From Polaromonas sp. (GTDB lineage Bacteria; Pseudomonadota; Gammaproteobacteria; Burkholderiales; Burkholderiaceae_C), in NCBI RefSeq assembly GCF_030680935.1, contig NZ_JAUXUP010000030.1:62001-126000 (forward strand): a stretch of 64,000 bases of DNA, read 5' to 3'. The notes under the pieces were generated by a model, which was not told where the DNA came from, ran no database searches, and saw only the letters and a program-made list of their open reading frames with translations. Shown one piece after another: positions 19,121 through 27,502 of the stretch; within the stretch, counting starts at the first letter, position 1; each line of letters opens with the position of its first letter. Position numbers and translations under genes: made by a program.

Positions 19121-20406
19121 GGCTTGACCCCTTCCGGGTGTTTGATGACAAGAAAGTACAGGCAGGCCGCCGCCGCCAGCTTGAGCACGCAGGGCAGCAC
19201 GCAATAGGCCACCAGCAGGGCATTGAGCGCCTGGGCGTCACGCGCGCCAGGCGCGTAGCCAAACAGGCCCAGCAGTGGCAGCGCCAGACCGGCGGCCAGC
19301 GCCAGATTGAGCTTGATCGCAAAATTCCACCAGCCGAAGTAGGCGCCCTCGGCACGACCCGAGTGGCCGCTGGCCTGGATCACGCCTGCCAGCAGGGCTC
19401 CAGGCAAGGCCAGATCAGTGCCCAGCGCCAGGCCCGACAGCGCGCAGACCACCAGAAAAGCCGTCGTCTGGCCGGCGCCGATTTGTGTGGCCCAGCCGAA
19501 GGTGGCAATGGCCAGACCCATGCCCACCAGCCAGGTGGGCGCCAGACCGAAACGTTTGACCAGCGCCAGCCACAGCGGGATAGACAGCGCAGCGCTGACA
19601 AAATAGCTGGCCAGAAAAAGCGGCTCCATGCTTTGCGGTGCCTGCAGCCGGTCCTGGATGAAAAACAGTACCAGCGTCGCGGGCACCGCACTGGCGGTAC
19701 CGTTGAGCAGAAAAACGGCCAGCAGGCGGCGAAAGCCTTTTTGCTGAAACGGCAACCAGATGGAGACCGCATGACCTGCCCCGCGCTGGCGGGCCACTGG
19801 CCGGTCGGCCCGGCTCCAGGCCAGCCAGCCCAGACCCAAGGCCACAAAAAACAGGGCGGTGGTGGCCGGCAGACCCAACAGCACCGGCGTGATCGAGGCC
19901 AGCACCACCCCGACCAGCCCCAGCCCTTCGCGCCAGGCCACAATGCGGCTGCGCTGGCGCTCGTCACCGCCCAGCATCGCCCCCCAGGACTGGTGCGCCA
20001 CGCTGAGCGCACTGTAACCGGTGTAGGTGACCAGCAGCATCAGGCTGGCCCACACGACCAGTGCTGAAGGCGCGCTGACCTGCGGAAAAAACAGCAAGGC
20101 AAAACCCAGTGCCAGCAGCACAGCGGCGCCGGCGCCCAGACCCAGCACAGCGCGCGCAGACTGCGCAAACAGCCGGTCGCTGAGCCGCCCCAGCAGCGGG
20201 TCAATCAGCGCGTCGAACAGGCGTGCACCCAGCAGCACCGCACCCAGTGTGGCCAGCGGCACGCCAAACTCACGCGCGTAGTGGTTGGGCAAAATCACGT
20301 ACAGCGGCAGGGCCACAAAGGCCAGCGGCAGGCCAAGCAGCCCGTAGGCCAGGCCGTTGCGCGTGCCGAAGCGCGACGCAAAAGCGCTGGCAGCGACAGA
20401 TGTCAA
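19117..20406 (-). CDS. MFS transporter (GPH/MelB-like)
   Basis: Twelve-helix transporter of 429 residues. LFDALIDPLLGRLSDR is the loop 2-3 motif of the glycoside-pentoside-hexuronide type MFS. SYFVSAALSIPLWLALVKRFG and GTDLALPGALLAGVI are other hydrophobic blocks. The TTG start overlaps the stop of the chalcone-isomerase-like gene (TTGA). Relatives in Cfa-containing stress operons are annotated as sugar transporters, but the surroundings suggest a lipid or lipid precursor. Substrate unproven. Confidence 0.88.
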   Translation of the reverse strand: MTSVAASAFASRFGTRNGLAYGLLGLPLAFVALPLYVILPNHYAREFGVPLATLGAVLLGARLFDALIDPLLGRLSDRLFAQSARAVLGLGAGAAVLLALGFALLFFPQVSAPSALVVWASLMLLVTYTGYSALSVAHQSWGAMLGGDERQRSRIVAWREGLGLVGVVLASITPVLLGLPATTALFFVALGLGWLAWSRADRPVARQRGAGHAVSIWLPFQQKGFRRLLAVFLLNGTASAVPATLVLFFIQDRLQAPQSMEPLFLASYFVSAALSIPLWLALVKRFGLAPTWLVGMGLAIATFGWATQIGAGQTTAFLVVCALSGLALGTDLALPGALLAGVIQASGHSGRAEGAYFGWWNFAIKLNLALAAGLALPLLGLFGYAPGARDAQALNALLVAYCVLPCVLKLAAAACLYFLVIKHPEGVKP

Positions 20407-20987
20407 GCGCCTGCTCCAGCCAGCAACGCATTGCGCAGGGCCGGTTCCGATGTTTTGGGCGACAGCCAGATGCCAAAAAACAGCCGCGCAAACTCGGCAT
20501 CTCGGATTTCACCGATCGCTTTGCCATTCATCAGGAAGGACGCGCCCACACCGGGGCGGTGCACCCCCATGACGCGGTCGCCCTTGTTGACGTCAGGCAG
20601 CACCTGGCGCAGGGCGGCCTTCCACTTGTCGGCCTGTTCGGCGCTGATGGTCGCCGAGCGCCGCATTTCGCTGATCGAGCGTTCGGCCACGTCGCTGGCG
20701 GCAAAGGCCCGCAGGTAGCTCAACTCCAGCGCCAGCGTCTGCGTGCCAAAACTTTCAGGTTTGAAACCGGGCGGCGCCCAGAGCCGCGCGTCATACACCT
20801 GAAAGCCCCAGAAGGTCAGGCGCCCACTGCCGACCAGCCGGCCTTGTGGCAACAGCGTCTGCAACTCTGCGCGCTGCTCACCGCTGTCGGCTGCGCTGCT
20901 GACCGAGCTGGTGCCTACCGCCTGCGCGACTGCCGCAGGCATCATGCCCGCGCCCAGCAGCAGGGCCAGCAGCAGCCGGGCGCTCAA
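20403..20987 (-). CDS. Chalcone-isomerase-like secreted protein
   Basis: Protein of 194 residues with the chalcone isomerase fold (Chalcone_3 family). A longer reading to 21068 would overlap cfa by 84 bases. The TTG at 20987 overlaps the cfa stop (TTGA) and opens directly on the signal peptide SARLLLALLLGAGMMPAAVAQA, so it is preferred. Domain landmarks are RLTFWGFQVYDARLWAPPGF, LALELSYLRAFAASDVAERSI, VLPDVNKGDRVMGVHRPGVGASFLMNGKAIGEI and FARLFFGIWLSPKTSEPALRNALL. It is probably a periplasmic lipid-binding or isomerase-like protein. True chalcone isomerase activity is unlikely. Confidence 0.85.
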   Translation of the reverse strand: MSARLLLALLLGAGMMPAAVAQAVGTSSVSSAADSGEQRAELQTLLPQGRLVGSGRLTFWGFQVYDARLWAPPGFKPESFGTQTLALELSYLRAFAASDVAERSISEMRRSATISAEQADKWKAALRQVLPDVNKGDRVMGVHRPGVGASFLMNGKAIGEIRDAEFARLFFGIWLSPKTSEPALRNALLAGAGA

Positions 20988-22243
20988 GGCTTGCGCAGCG
21001 TGTACTGCACCACGTCGGTGTTGGCCTGGGCAAAGGCGGCTTCGCAATATGCCAGATAGAACTCCCATATGCGGATAAACCTCTTGTCAAACCCGAGTTG
21101 CAGCACCCGTGACTCTTGTGCCATGAACTGCTCGCGCCATAGCCGCAGCGTATGGGCATAGTCCTGGCCAAACGAAAACTCGTCCACCACCTCCAGCCCG
21201 GCGGCCCTGGCCTGGGCCCGGAACTCTTTGGGGCAAGGCAGGCAGCCACCGGGAAAGATGTATTGCTGGATGAAGTCGGTGGACGAGACGTAACGCTCGA
21301 ACAACTCGTCGGCAATCACGATGCTCTGCACGCAAGCCCGGCCACCGGGTTTGAGCAGGCGAGCCACCGCCTGAAAGTAAGTGGGCCAGTACTCGCGCCC
21401 CACCGCTTCGATCATTTCAATCGAGCAGATCGCGTCAAACGGTGCGTCCTGGCTGACCGTGCCGATATCGCGGTAGTCCTGCAGACGCAGATCTGCTTTG
21501 TCTGCGGCGCCAACCCGTTCCATGCGCTTTTGCGCCCAGGCCAGTTGTTCGGTGCTGAGCGTGACGCCCACCAGGGATGCATCAAATTCGCTGGCCGCCA
21601 TCTCGGCCAGCGCGCCCCAGCCGCAGCCGATCTCCAACACGCGGTCGCCGGGCTGCACGCCGGCCATGCGCAGGGCGCGGCGCACCTTGGCGTTTTGCGC
21701 GTCTTTCATGCTGGTTTGGGGCGTTTCGAAAATCGCCGATGAATAGTTCATCGTGCCGTCCAGCCACAACTCGTAAAAAGCATTGCCCAGGTCGTAATGG
21801 GCGTGGATGTTTTTCTGGCTGTTGGCCTTGGTGTTGCGGTTCAGCAGGTGTTTGACGCGGTACGCCAGGCGCCCCAGCCAGGTGCCGTAGATCACGTCTT
21901 CGACTTCCTTGCGGTTCACGATCAGCACGCGCAGCAGCTCGGTCAGGTGCGGCGTGGTCCAGTCGCCAGCAATAAAACTCTCGGCAAAACCGATGTCGCC
22001 CGAGCGCAACGAGGCGCTGCAGACGTTCCAGTTCACCAGTCGCATGCTGGCGGTGGGGCCGTCGCCCGAGCCAAAACGCTGCATGCTGCCGTCGGGCAGT
22101 TGCAGGGTCAGTGTGCCGTATTTGAGGCGCGACAGCAGTTTGAAGGCTGTGCGCGCTGCGGCCGGGGCGCCATGTGGCAATGCCAACGGCATACCGGTGG
22201 CGGAAGAGGCGCTGGTAGCGGAGGAGTTGGTGGCAGTGTTCAT
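20984..22243 (-). CDS. Cyclopropane-fatty-acyl-phospholipid synthase family methyltransferase
   Basis: SAM-dependent lipid methyltransferase of 419 residues. ATG at 22243 overlaps the DUF1365 stop by four bases, so it beats a longer in-frame reading. The N-terminal lipid-binding region (about 25-125) is followed by the class I methyltransferase fold with RVLEIGCGWGALAEMAASEFD (SAM motif I), SIEMIEAVGREYWPTYF and the FIQQYIFPGGCLP block carrying bicarbonate/active-site residues. It transfers a methyl(ene) group to unsaturated phospholipid acyl chains. Besides cyclopropane formation, paralogues in such operons act in methylated or furan fatty acid pathways, so the product is open. Confidence 0.93.
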   Translation of the reverse strand: MNTATNSSATSASSATGMPLALPHGAPAAARTAFKLLSRLKYGTLTLQLPDGSMQRFGSGDGPTASMRLVNWNVCSASLRSGDIGFAESFIAGDWTTPHLTELLRVLIVNRKEVEDVIYGTWLGRLAYRVKHLLNRNTKANSQKNIHAHYDLGNAFYELWLDGTMNYSSAIFETPQTSMKDAQNAKVRRALRMAGVQPGDRVLEIGCGWGALAEMAASEFDASLVGVTLSTEQLAWAQKRMERVGAADKADLRLQDYRDIGTVSQDAPFDAICSIEMIEAVGREYWPTYFQAVARLLKPGGRACVQSIVIADELFERYVSSTDFIQQYIFPGGCLPCPKEFRAQARAAGLEVVDEFSFGQDYAHTLRLWREQFMAQESRVLQLGFDKRFIRIWEFYLAYCEAAFAQANTDVVQYTLRKP

Positions 22244-23007
22244 CGGCTCACAAAAATTTCGGGTGGCTGGGGTTTGCTGACAAAAGGCACGCGTTTGCGC
22301 CAGAGCTTGAAGGCCTGCCAGTGGATGCGGGCGACCACACCCAGCGTCATCGCCGGGTAGTGCCACAGGGCTTTGCGCAGCGTGGCCTGGCTCAAGGGCA
22401 GCAAGGTGCCGCTGACACTGGTTTGCAGCAACGGGCCGGTTGCATCGTCGTAGTCAATACGGGCCACGGTTTTCTCCACACCATCGTGCTGGCTGCGCAT
22501 GAAGCGAAAGCGGTAGCTTCCTTCCAGGGTGCAAAAAGGCGAGACATGAAACACCTTGGCGGCCTGCAGCTCTTGACCGTAGTGCGGCGCATCGAGCAAG
22601 TAGCAATGGCGCTCGCCGAAGGTGTTGTTGACCTCGACCACAATCGCGCGCAGGGCGCCCGCCGCGGTATGGCAATACCAGAAGCTCACCGGCTTGAAGG
22701 TGTAGCCCAGCACCCGCGGATAGGTGTGCAGCCAGACTTCACCGCCCGCGTCGGTAATACCTTCACGCGCCAGCAGCGTGTCCAGCCAGACCAGACAATC
22801 GTTGCCGCCATCGCCGTGGTCGCTATCAAAAAAGCTCAGTGCGCCGCGGCGGTTGTGCGCCAGCGCGCCGCTGCCATGCTGGCGCATGCTGCGCAGCGGC
22901 AGCATGAGGAAATAGGTGGGGTAGTTGAAAGCATTGAGCGCAGGCTTCAGCCGTGTATGCCTTACTTCACCGAAGCCGATCAAAGCTTGCATGGCTTGCG
23001 CGCTCAC
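22240..23007 (-). CDS. DUF1365 protein
   Basis: Protein of 255 residues; the GTG start overlaps the FAD oxidoreductase stop (GTGA). DUF1365 hallmarks are GFGEVRHTRLKPALNAFNYPTYFLMLPLRSM, HTYPRVLGYTFKPVSFWYCH, EVNNTFGERHCYLL and KVFHVSPFCTLEGSYRFRF, with many conserved aromatic and His residues. It nearly always lies between a flavin amine-oxidase-like gene and a Cfa-type methyltransferase gene, as here, and is presumed to act on the same acyl chains. No activity is established. Confidence 0.92.
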   Translation of the reverse strand: MSAQAMQALIGFGEVRHTRLKPALNAFNYPTYFLMLPLRSMRQHGSGALAHNRRGALSFFDSDHGDGGNDCLVWLDTLLAREGITDAGGEVWLHTYPRVLGYTFKPVSFWYCHTAAGALRAIVVEVNNTFGERHCYLLDAPHYGQELQAAKVFHVSPFCTLEGSYRFRFMRSQHDGVEKTVARIDYDDATGPLLQTSVSGTLLPLSQATLRKALWHYPAMTLGVVARIHWQAFKLWRKRVPFVSKPQPPEIFVSR

Positions 23008-24332
23008 GTCTTGGCTCCGGCCAAATCCTGCAGCAGTTGACGGGCTACGCCCAGGCCCGACTTCAGGCCGTCTTCATGAAAGCCGTAACCGGTCCAGGCG
23101 CCGCAAAAATAGCTGTGCTGCTGGCCTTGCAAGCCGGGGACTTCTTTTTGCGCACGGATGGCGGCGCCGTCAAACACCGGGTGGGCGTAGTCGAACTCAC
23201 CCATGATGTGCTGCGGCGCAATCTCCTGCGCCGGGTTCAGCGACACCAGCACCGGCTGGGCAAAAGGCAGGGGCTGCAACATGTTCAGCAGGTAATGCAG
23301 GCAGACCCGGCTGGACTCCCGCTGCGGGTCCAGCGCACGTTCGTAGTTCCAGGCGGCCCAGGCCAGCTTGTTGGCGGGCAGTACCGAGGTGTCGGTGTGT
23401 AAAACCGCGCGGTTGGGCTGGTAACTGATCGCGCCCAGCACCGCGCTTTCGGCCAAAGTGGTTTGCTCCAGCAAGGCCAGCGACTGGTCGGAGTGGGCTG
23501 CCAGCACCACCTTGTCGAAGCGTTCCTCGCGGCCTTCGGTGACCACAGTCACGCCACCGCTGGCCGCAAGGCCGTCACGGCGTATGCTTTTGACCGCTGT
23601 GTTCAGGCGTTTGTCGGCGATACCGGCCACAATTTTTTCGACGTAGTGCCTGGCTCCGCCAGTGACTGTCCACCATTGAGGCCGGTTGGCCACCTGGATC
23701 AGGCCGTGGTTGTGGCAAAAGCGGATCATCGTTGCCACCGGGAACGCCAGCATCTGGTCGGTGGGGCAAGACCAGATGCAGCCCAGCATGGGCAGGAAAT
23801 ACCAGTCCCGAAACTCCGCGCTGTAGCTGCCGGCGCGCAAAAAGTCGCCCAGCGGCTGCAGCATCGCGGCCTCGGCGCCGTTTTCGGCCAGGGCCGTGGC
23901 CTCGCGGTTGAAGCGCACGACGTCGCGCAGCATGCGCAAAAACTTCCAGCTCAGGAGGTTGCTGCGCTGGGCAAAAACAGTGTTCAGGCTGGAGCCACTC
24001 CATTCCAGCGCAGCGCCCCGGCGCACGCCGGGGATCTTGACTGAAAACGACATGTCCGAGCGCGCGGTTGCTACACCCAGCTCTGCAAACAGTGCAATCA
24101 AGCCGGGGTAGGTGCGTTCGTTGAAGACCAGAAAACCGGTGTCAACACCATGGGTCAGCGGGCCTTGCGGCGTCGGCAGCGTGATGTCCACCGTGTGGGT
24201 GTGGCCGCCAAAATAGCTACCCGCTTCAAACAGGGTGATCTCGGCGTGACCGCGCAGCGCATGGGCGGCGGCCAGACCCGAGATGCCTGAGCCAATGATG
24301 GCGACACGCGGACGGCGTTCAGGCTGGGCCAT
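23004..24332 (-). CDS. FAD-dependent amine-oxidase-like oxidoreductase
   Basis: Flavoenzyme of 442 residues. ATG at 24332 places the FAD dinucleotide-binding motif VAIIGSGISGLAAAHALR at the N-terminus. An acidic FEAG strand end binds the ribose, and GGHTHTVDI and GVDTGFLVFNERTYPGL follow. TVTGGARHYVEKIVAG resembles the substrate/FAD-contact block of the amine oxidase group. The C-terminus LQGQQHSYFCGAWTGYGFHEDGLKSGLGVA is the terminal FAD-binding motif. First gene of the leftward operon. Homologues beside DUF1365 and Cfa genes are implicated in oxidising or desaturating modified acyl chains. Confidence 0.9.
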   Translation of the reverse strand: MAQPERRPRVAIIGSGISGLAAAHALRGHAEITLFEAGSYFGGHTHTVDITLPTPQGPLTHGVDTGFLVFNERTYPGLIALFAELGVATARSDMSFSVKIPGVRRGAALEWSGSSLNTVFAQRSNLLSWKFLRMLRDVVRFNREATALAENGAEAAMLQPLGDFLRAGSYSAEFRDWYFLPMLGCIWSCPTDQMLAFPVATMIRFCHNHGLIQVANRPQWWTVTGGARHYVEKIVAGIADKRLNTAVKSIRRDGLAASGGVTVVTEGREERFDKVVLAAHSDQSLALLEQTTLAESAVLGAISYQPNRAVLHTDTSVLPANKLAWAAWNYERALDPQRESSRVCLHYLLNMLQPLPFAQPVLVSLNPAQEIAPQHIMGEFDYAHPVFDGAAIRAQKEVPGLQGQQHSYFCGAWTGYGFHEDGLKSGLGVARQLLQDLAGAKT

Positions 24333-24688
24333 TTCAGTGGCCCGAATACAAAAATGCTGCGAAGCGCCCCGAAGCGAACAAGGGAGGGAGGGAGGAGGAG
24401 AACCGCCCCGGGATTGCATCCTGACCGCAAGGGCCGGGAAGTCTTCGCAACAAAAAACTGTGGTTGTGGATGCCTGTTATCGATAACGTAACCGGGTATG
24501 GCACCAACGTCTGTAGGAGCCCGCGCCGTGCCAGGCAGTTCCCGCTATTTCGAGGGGACTGCCAGTAAAGATTTGTTAGAAGCAAGGCGGGCATTCGAGG
24601 AGTGCGGGGTTGTCGGGCGGGGTAGATCAGGTGAACGTCGAAGGTGTTCTAAAAATTACTTAGTGGTCAAATTATTACCGATTAGTAT
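24333..24688. other. Non-coding region upstream of the FAD-oxidoreductase operon
   Basis: 356 bases without a convincing gene. It holds the expected promoter region of the leftward operon, a G-rich tract on the plus strand at 24382-24400 (three GGG runs plus GG pairs, so C-rich in the operon mRNA), the palindrome at 24476-24487 and an AT-rich stretch at about 24640-24690 just downstream of the peroxidase gene. No clear -35/-10 pair or terminator could be fixed by eye. Confidence 0.6.
24476..24487. promoter_or_regulatory. Perfect 12-base palindrome, possible operator
   Basis: GTTATCGATAAC is its own reverse complement and is followed by GTAAC. It lies 144 bases upstream of the FAD oxidoreductase start. 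A regulator site is possible, but no regulator is assigned. Confidence 0.35.
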
Positions 24689-25282
24689 TTATTTGCCCAA
24701 CAGCTGCTTTTCAATCTCCCTCAAAAATGCGGGGTCTTTGGGGTCCACAGCGGTGTTGAAGCTGCTGGCACTCTGGCCGTCGCGCGCCACCACATACTTG
24801 TGAAAGTTCCAGCGCGGCGGGCTGCCGGTCTGGTCGGCCAGCTGTTTGAAAAGCGGATTCGCGGTTTTACCCGCGACACTTGATTTGGCAAACATCGGAA
24901 ATTTCACGCCAAAGGTGTTCTCGCAAAAAGCGGCGATGTCCTGGTTGCTGCCGGACTCCTGCGCAAAGTCGTTGGAAGGAAAGCCGAGCACTACCAGCCC
25001 CCTGTCCTTGTAGCGGGCATGCAGCGCTTCCAGCCCGGCATATTGCGGCGTGAAGCCGCAAAAACTCGCGGTATTCACCACCACAACTACCTTGCCGCTG
25101 TATTGGCAAAGTGATTGCGGCTTTTCATCCTGCAGGCGCAAAAAGCTGTGTTGCAGCAGCGGCGCGCAGGCGGAAACCGTTCTGGCAGCGCCGGTGGCCG
25201 CGTAGGCGGGCGCCAAGCCGGCGCCCGCCAGCTGGGACAACAGGAAGGCCAGGCAGGCGCGGAATGCGGTGGTGTGAGGCAT
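24689..25282 (-). CDS. Secreted glutathione peroxidase family protein (Cys type)
   Basis: Thiol peroxidase of 197 residues with an N-terminal signal peptide (LAFLLSQLAGAGLAPAYA). GPx motifs: VVVVVNTASFCGFTPQYAGLEAL with the peroxidatic Cys, LGFPSNDFAQESGSNQDI with the catalytic Gln, and RWNFHKYVV with the catalytic Trp/Asn. A Cys replaces the Sec of animal enzymes, and the usual thioredoxin-type resolving Cys is plausibly that in AAFCENTFGVKFP. It would reduce lipid or organic hydroperoxides in the periplasm, fitting the adjoining lipid/photo-oxidative stress genes. Divergent from the LitR-like regulator, sharing 158 bases of promoter DNA. Confidence 0.92.
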   Translation of the reverse strand: MPHTTAFRACLAFLLSQLAGAGLAPAYAATGAARTVSACAPLLQHSFLRLQDEKPQSLCQYSGKVVVVVNTASFCGFTPQYAGLEALHARYKDRGLVVLGFPSNDFAQESGSNQDIAAFCENTFGVKFPMFAKSSVAGKTANPLFKQLADQTGSPPRWNFHKYVVARDGQSASSFNTAVDPKDPAFLREIEKQLLGK

Positions 25283-25440
25283 GGTTTTTCTCCCTGTTCA
25301 ATAATGTCAAGACTCCGCCAGGCGGCGACAAGTGGCTGAATAGGCCTTGCCCCCGTCAGAATACGCGGTCCCGCGCTGGGCAGATTCAATTCAAACATGT
25401 TCATTTCCCCCAGATCAAACACGGCTTGCGGAGATCGGCA

Positions 25441-26361
25441 GTGAGTGCCACGTCTGCCGACACGGCGCAAGGGTTTTCCATTGCGGCGGTCGAGCGCGAT
25501 ACCGGGCTGTCCAAAGACACCCTGCGCGTCTGGGAGCGGCGCTACAACTTCCCGCAGCCCGGGCGCGATGCCCATGGTGAGCGCCTGTTTCCACCCGAGC
25601 AGGTCGCGCGGCTGCGGCTTCTCAAACGACTGCTGGACGGCGGCTACCGCGCGGGGCAGGTGGTGGGGCTGGCGCATGCGGAACTGCTGGCCCTGAGCCG
25701 AGGCAGCGGCGAGCCGCTGGCCGACCACTGGTCCATGCAGGTTCAGCAGTGTTTTGACCTGGTCAAACGCCACGACGCGCCCGGCCTGCGACAAAACCTG
25801 TCGGCCGCCGCGCAGGCACTGGGCCTGGCGGATTTTGTCGGCTCACTGGTGGCACCGCTCAATACCCTGATTGGCGACGCCTGGCTACAAGGCCGCATTG
25901 AAATATTTGAAGAGCATTTTTATACCGAGGCGGTGACCACAGTGCTGCGCAACGGCATCAGCGCCCTGGGCATGGCGGACGCGGCCGCGCCGCGCGTGCT
26001 GCTGACCACCTTTCCGCAGGAGTCGCACGGGCTGGGCCTGTTGATGGCTGAAGCTACTTTTGCGCTTGAAGGCTGCCACTGCCTGTCCCTGGGCGTACAG
26101 ACGCCGATACCCGAGATCGCCAACGCGGCACGGGCGCACGGCGGGCAGATCGTGGCGCTGAGTTTCAGCGCCAGCCTGCATGCCAAGGACGTGACGCAGG
26201 GCCTTGCCGATTTGCGCCGTCAGCTGCCGACCGACACAGAGATCTGGGTCGGTGGCGCCTGCCCGGTACTGCGCCGGCGGGTCTTGCCGGGCGTGCGTGT
26301 GTTGGCGGGCTTTGCCGCCATTCGGGAGCAAGTGCAGCAGTGGCGTCTGGCGCAGGCGTGA
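25441..26361 (+). CDS. LitR/CarH-type B12-binding photoreceptor regulator
   Basis: MerR-type repressor with a cobalamin-binding sensor, 306 residues. The GTG at 25441 has GGAG just upstream. A MerR helix-turn-helix (about 12-80; FSIAAVERDTGLSKDTLRVWERRY) is followed by a four-helix B12-cap domain with W148-x9-E158-H159 (the Wx9EH motif of CarH) and a Rossmann B12 domain with E194-x-H196-xx-G199, which supplies the lower axial His. These residues define light-sensing adenosylcobalamin-dependent CarH/LitR proteins, which release DNA on illumination. It stands between the glutathione peroxidase gene and a diiron protein gene, near the Cfa operon. Light response is inferred from motifs. Confidence 0.88.
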   Translation: MSATSADTAQGFSIAAVERDTGLSKDTLRVWERRYNFPQPGRDAHGERLFPPEQVARLRLLKRLLDGGYRAGQVVGLAHAELLALSRGSGEPLADHWSMQVQQCFDLVKRHDAPGLRQNLSAAAQALGLADFVGSLVAPLNTLIGDAWLQGRIEIFEEHFYTEAVTTVLRNGISALGMADAAAPRVLLTTFPQESHGLGLLMAEATFALEGCHCLSLGVQTPIPEIANAARAHGGQIVALSFSASLHAKDVTQGLADLRRQLPTDTEIWVGGACPVLRRRVLPGVRVLAGFAAIREQVQQWRLAQA

Positions 26362-26418
26362 GCGCACACAAGGTGCCGACTTTGGCTGCTGTTCAAGCCG
26401 GCTGGAACGGTGTACAAG

Positions 26419-26434
26419 TTGTGAAGAGTCACAA
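26419..26434. promoter_or_regulatory. Inverted repeat TTGTGA-N4-TCACAA
   Basis: Perfect six-base arms around AGAG, in the space between the photoreceptor gene and the diiron protein gene, 134 bases before the latter's start. The N4 spacer does not fit CRP/FNR (N6). Possible operator for the photoreceptor or another dimeric regulator. Confidence 0.4.
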
Positions 26435-26568
26435 AGACGGTGAACTCCGAGGGAACGCGCTTGAAATGTCCCGAAGTGGGGCCAAACATCGCCGATCCAA
26501 CGGCTGTCACATTCAGCCCCTAAAATCGCGCTGAATCTAATCCGGTATGTACCGCGTAAGGAATGCAT

Positions 26569-27438
26569 ATGCTTTACCCAGAACTTTTCAAACAGCTGGA
26601 GTCGGTCCGATGGGATATGGACAAGGACATTCCCTGGGCCAGCTTCGACGCGGCCAAGCTGACCGATGAGCAGGCCCAGACCATCAAGATGAATGCCATC
26701 ACCGAGTGGTCTGCCCTGCCAGCCACCGAAATGTTTTTGCGCGACAACAAGGACGACAGCGATTTTTCCGCCTTCATGTCGATCTGGTTTTTTGAAGAGC
26801 AAAAACATTCGCTGGTGCTGATGGAGTACCTGCGGCGCTTCCGCCCCGAGCTGGCACCCACTGAAAAGGAGTTGCACGAGGTGCGCTTTGAGTTTGAGCC
26901 TGCGCCAGCGCTGGAGACACTGATGTTGCACTTCTGCGGCGAGATCCGTCTGAACCACTGGTACCGGCGCGCCAGCGAATGGCACACCGAGCCGGTCATC
27001 AAGCAGATCTATACCCAGCTCAGCCAGGACGAGGCGCGCCACGGCGGCGCCTACCTGCGCTACATGAAACGCGCGATCAACAACTTTGGCAACGATGCCA
27101 AGGCCGCATTCACCAAAGTGGGTGTGCTGATGGCCAGCGCGCGCCGCACCGCGCAGGCGCTGCACCCGACCAACCTGCATGTGAACAAGGGCTTGTTTCC
27201 GCGCGACACCATCCAGTCGCGCCTGCCCGACCCTGAGTGGCTGGAGCACTGGCTGGACAAGCAGATCAACTTTGACGCCGTCTGGGAGGGCAAGGTGGTC
27301 GAACGCATTTTGCACAACATGAGCCTGCTGATGAACCAGAGCTTCAAGACCGTGCAGGAGCTCAACCGCTACCGCAAGGAGTTGAGCCGGGAAATTGCGG
27401 CATCAATCGCGGCCAAGGCGGTACCTGCCTCCATTTGA
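26569..27438 (+). CDS. Ferritin-like diiron protein (acyl-ACP-desaturase-like)
   Basis: Helical protein of 289 residues with a ferritin-like diiron site. Two ATGs compete at 26563 and 26569. AAGGA ends at 26562, so the second has the normal spacing and is preferred. Diiron ligands visible: Glu in EWSALPATEMF, EExxH in FFEEQKHS, Glu/His in CGEIRLNHWY and DExRH in SQDEARHGG, the pattern of soluble desaturases and diiron oxidases. The rest is helical, and the C-terminus (FKTVQELNRYRKELSREI) is probably coiled. Next to a light-sensor regulator and a Cfa/FAD-oxidase operon, an O2-dependent acyl oxidation or desaturation role is attractive but unproven. Confidence 0.8.
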   Translation: MLYPELFKQLESVRWDMDKDIPWASFDAAKLTDEQAQTIKMNAITEWSALPATEMFLRDNKDDSDFSAFMSIWFFEEQKHSLVLMEYLRRFRPELAPTEKELHEVRFEFEPAPALETLMLHFCGEIRLNHWYRRASEWHTEPVIKQIYTQLSQDEARHGGAYLRYMKRAINNFGNDAKAAFTKVGVLMASARRTAQALHPTNLHVNKGLFPRDTIQSRLPDPEWLEHWLDKQINFDAVWEGKVVERILHNMSLLMNQSFKTVQELNRYRKELSREIAASIAAKAVPASI

Positions 27439-27502
27439 CGCGACCCGCCTGCTGGCCGGGCACCCTGCGGTGGTGGTTGCCTCGTTCCGTTAAAGTGGCG
27501 TG

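Noticed and set aside
26042-26075. GCTACTTTTGCGCTTGAAGGCT in the photoreceptor gene, similar to the dispersed repeat
   Set aside because: The spacing does not match the N10 rule, and the encoded MAEATFALEGCH is native to the B12 domain.
26419-26434. CRP/FNR site TTGTGA...TCACAA
   Set aside because: The spacer is four bases, not six, so it was kept only as an unassigned inverted repeat.
25885-27315. Minus-strand open frame across the photoreceptor and diiron genes
   Set aside because: It spans two convincing plus-strand genes and their intergenic region; a shadow frame.
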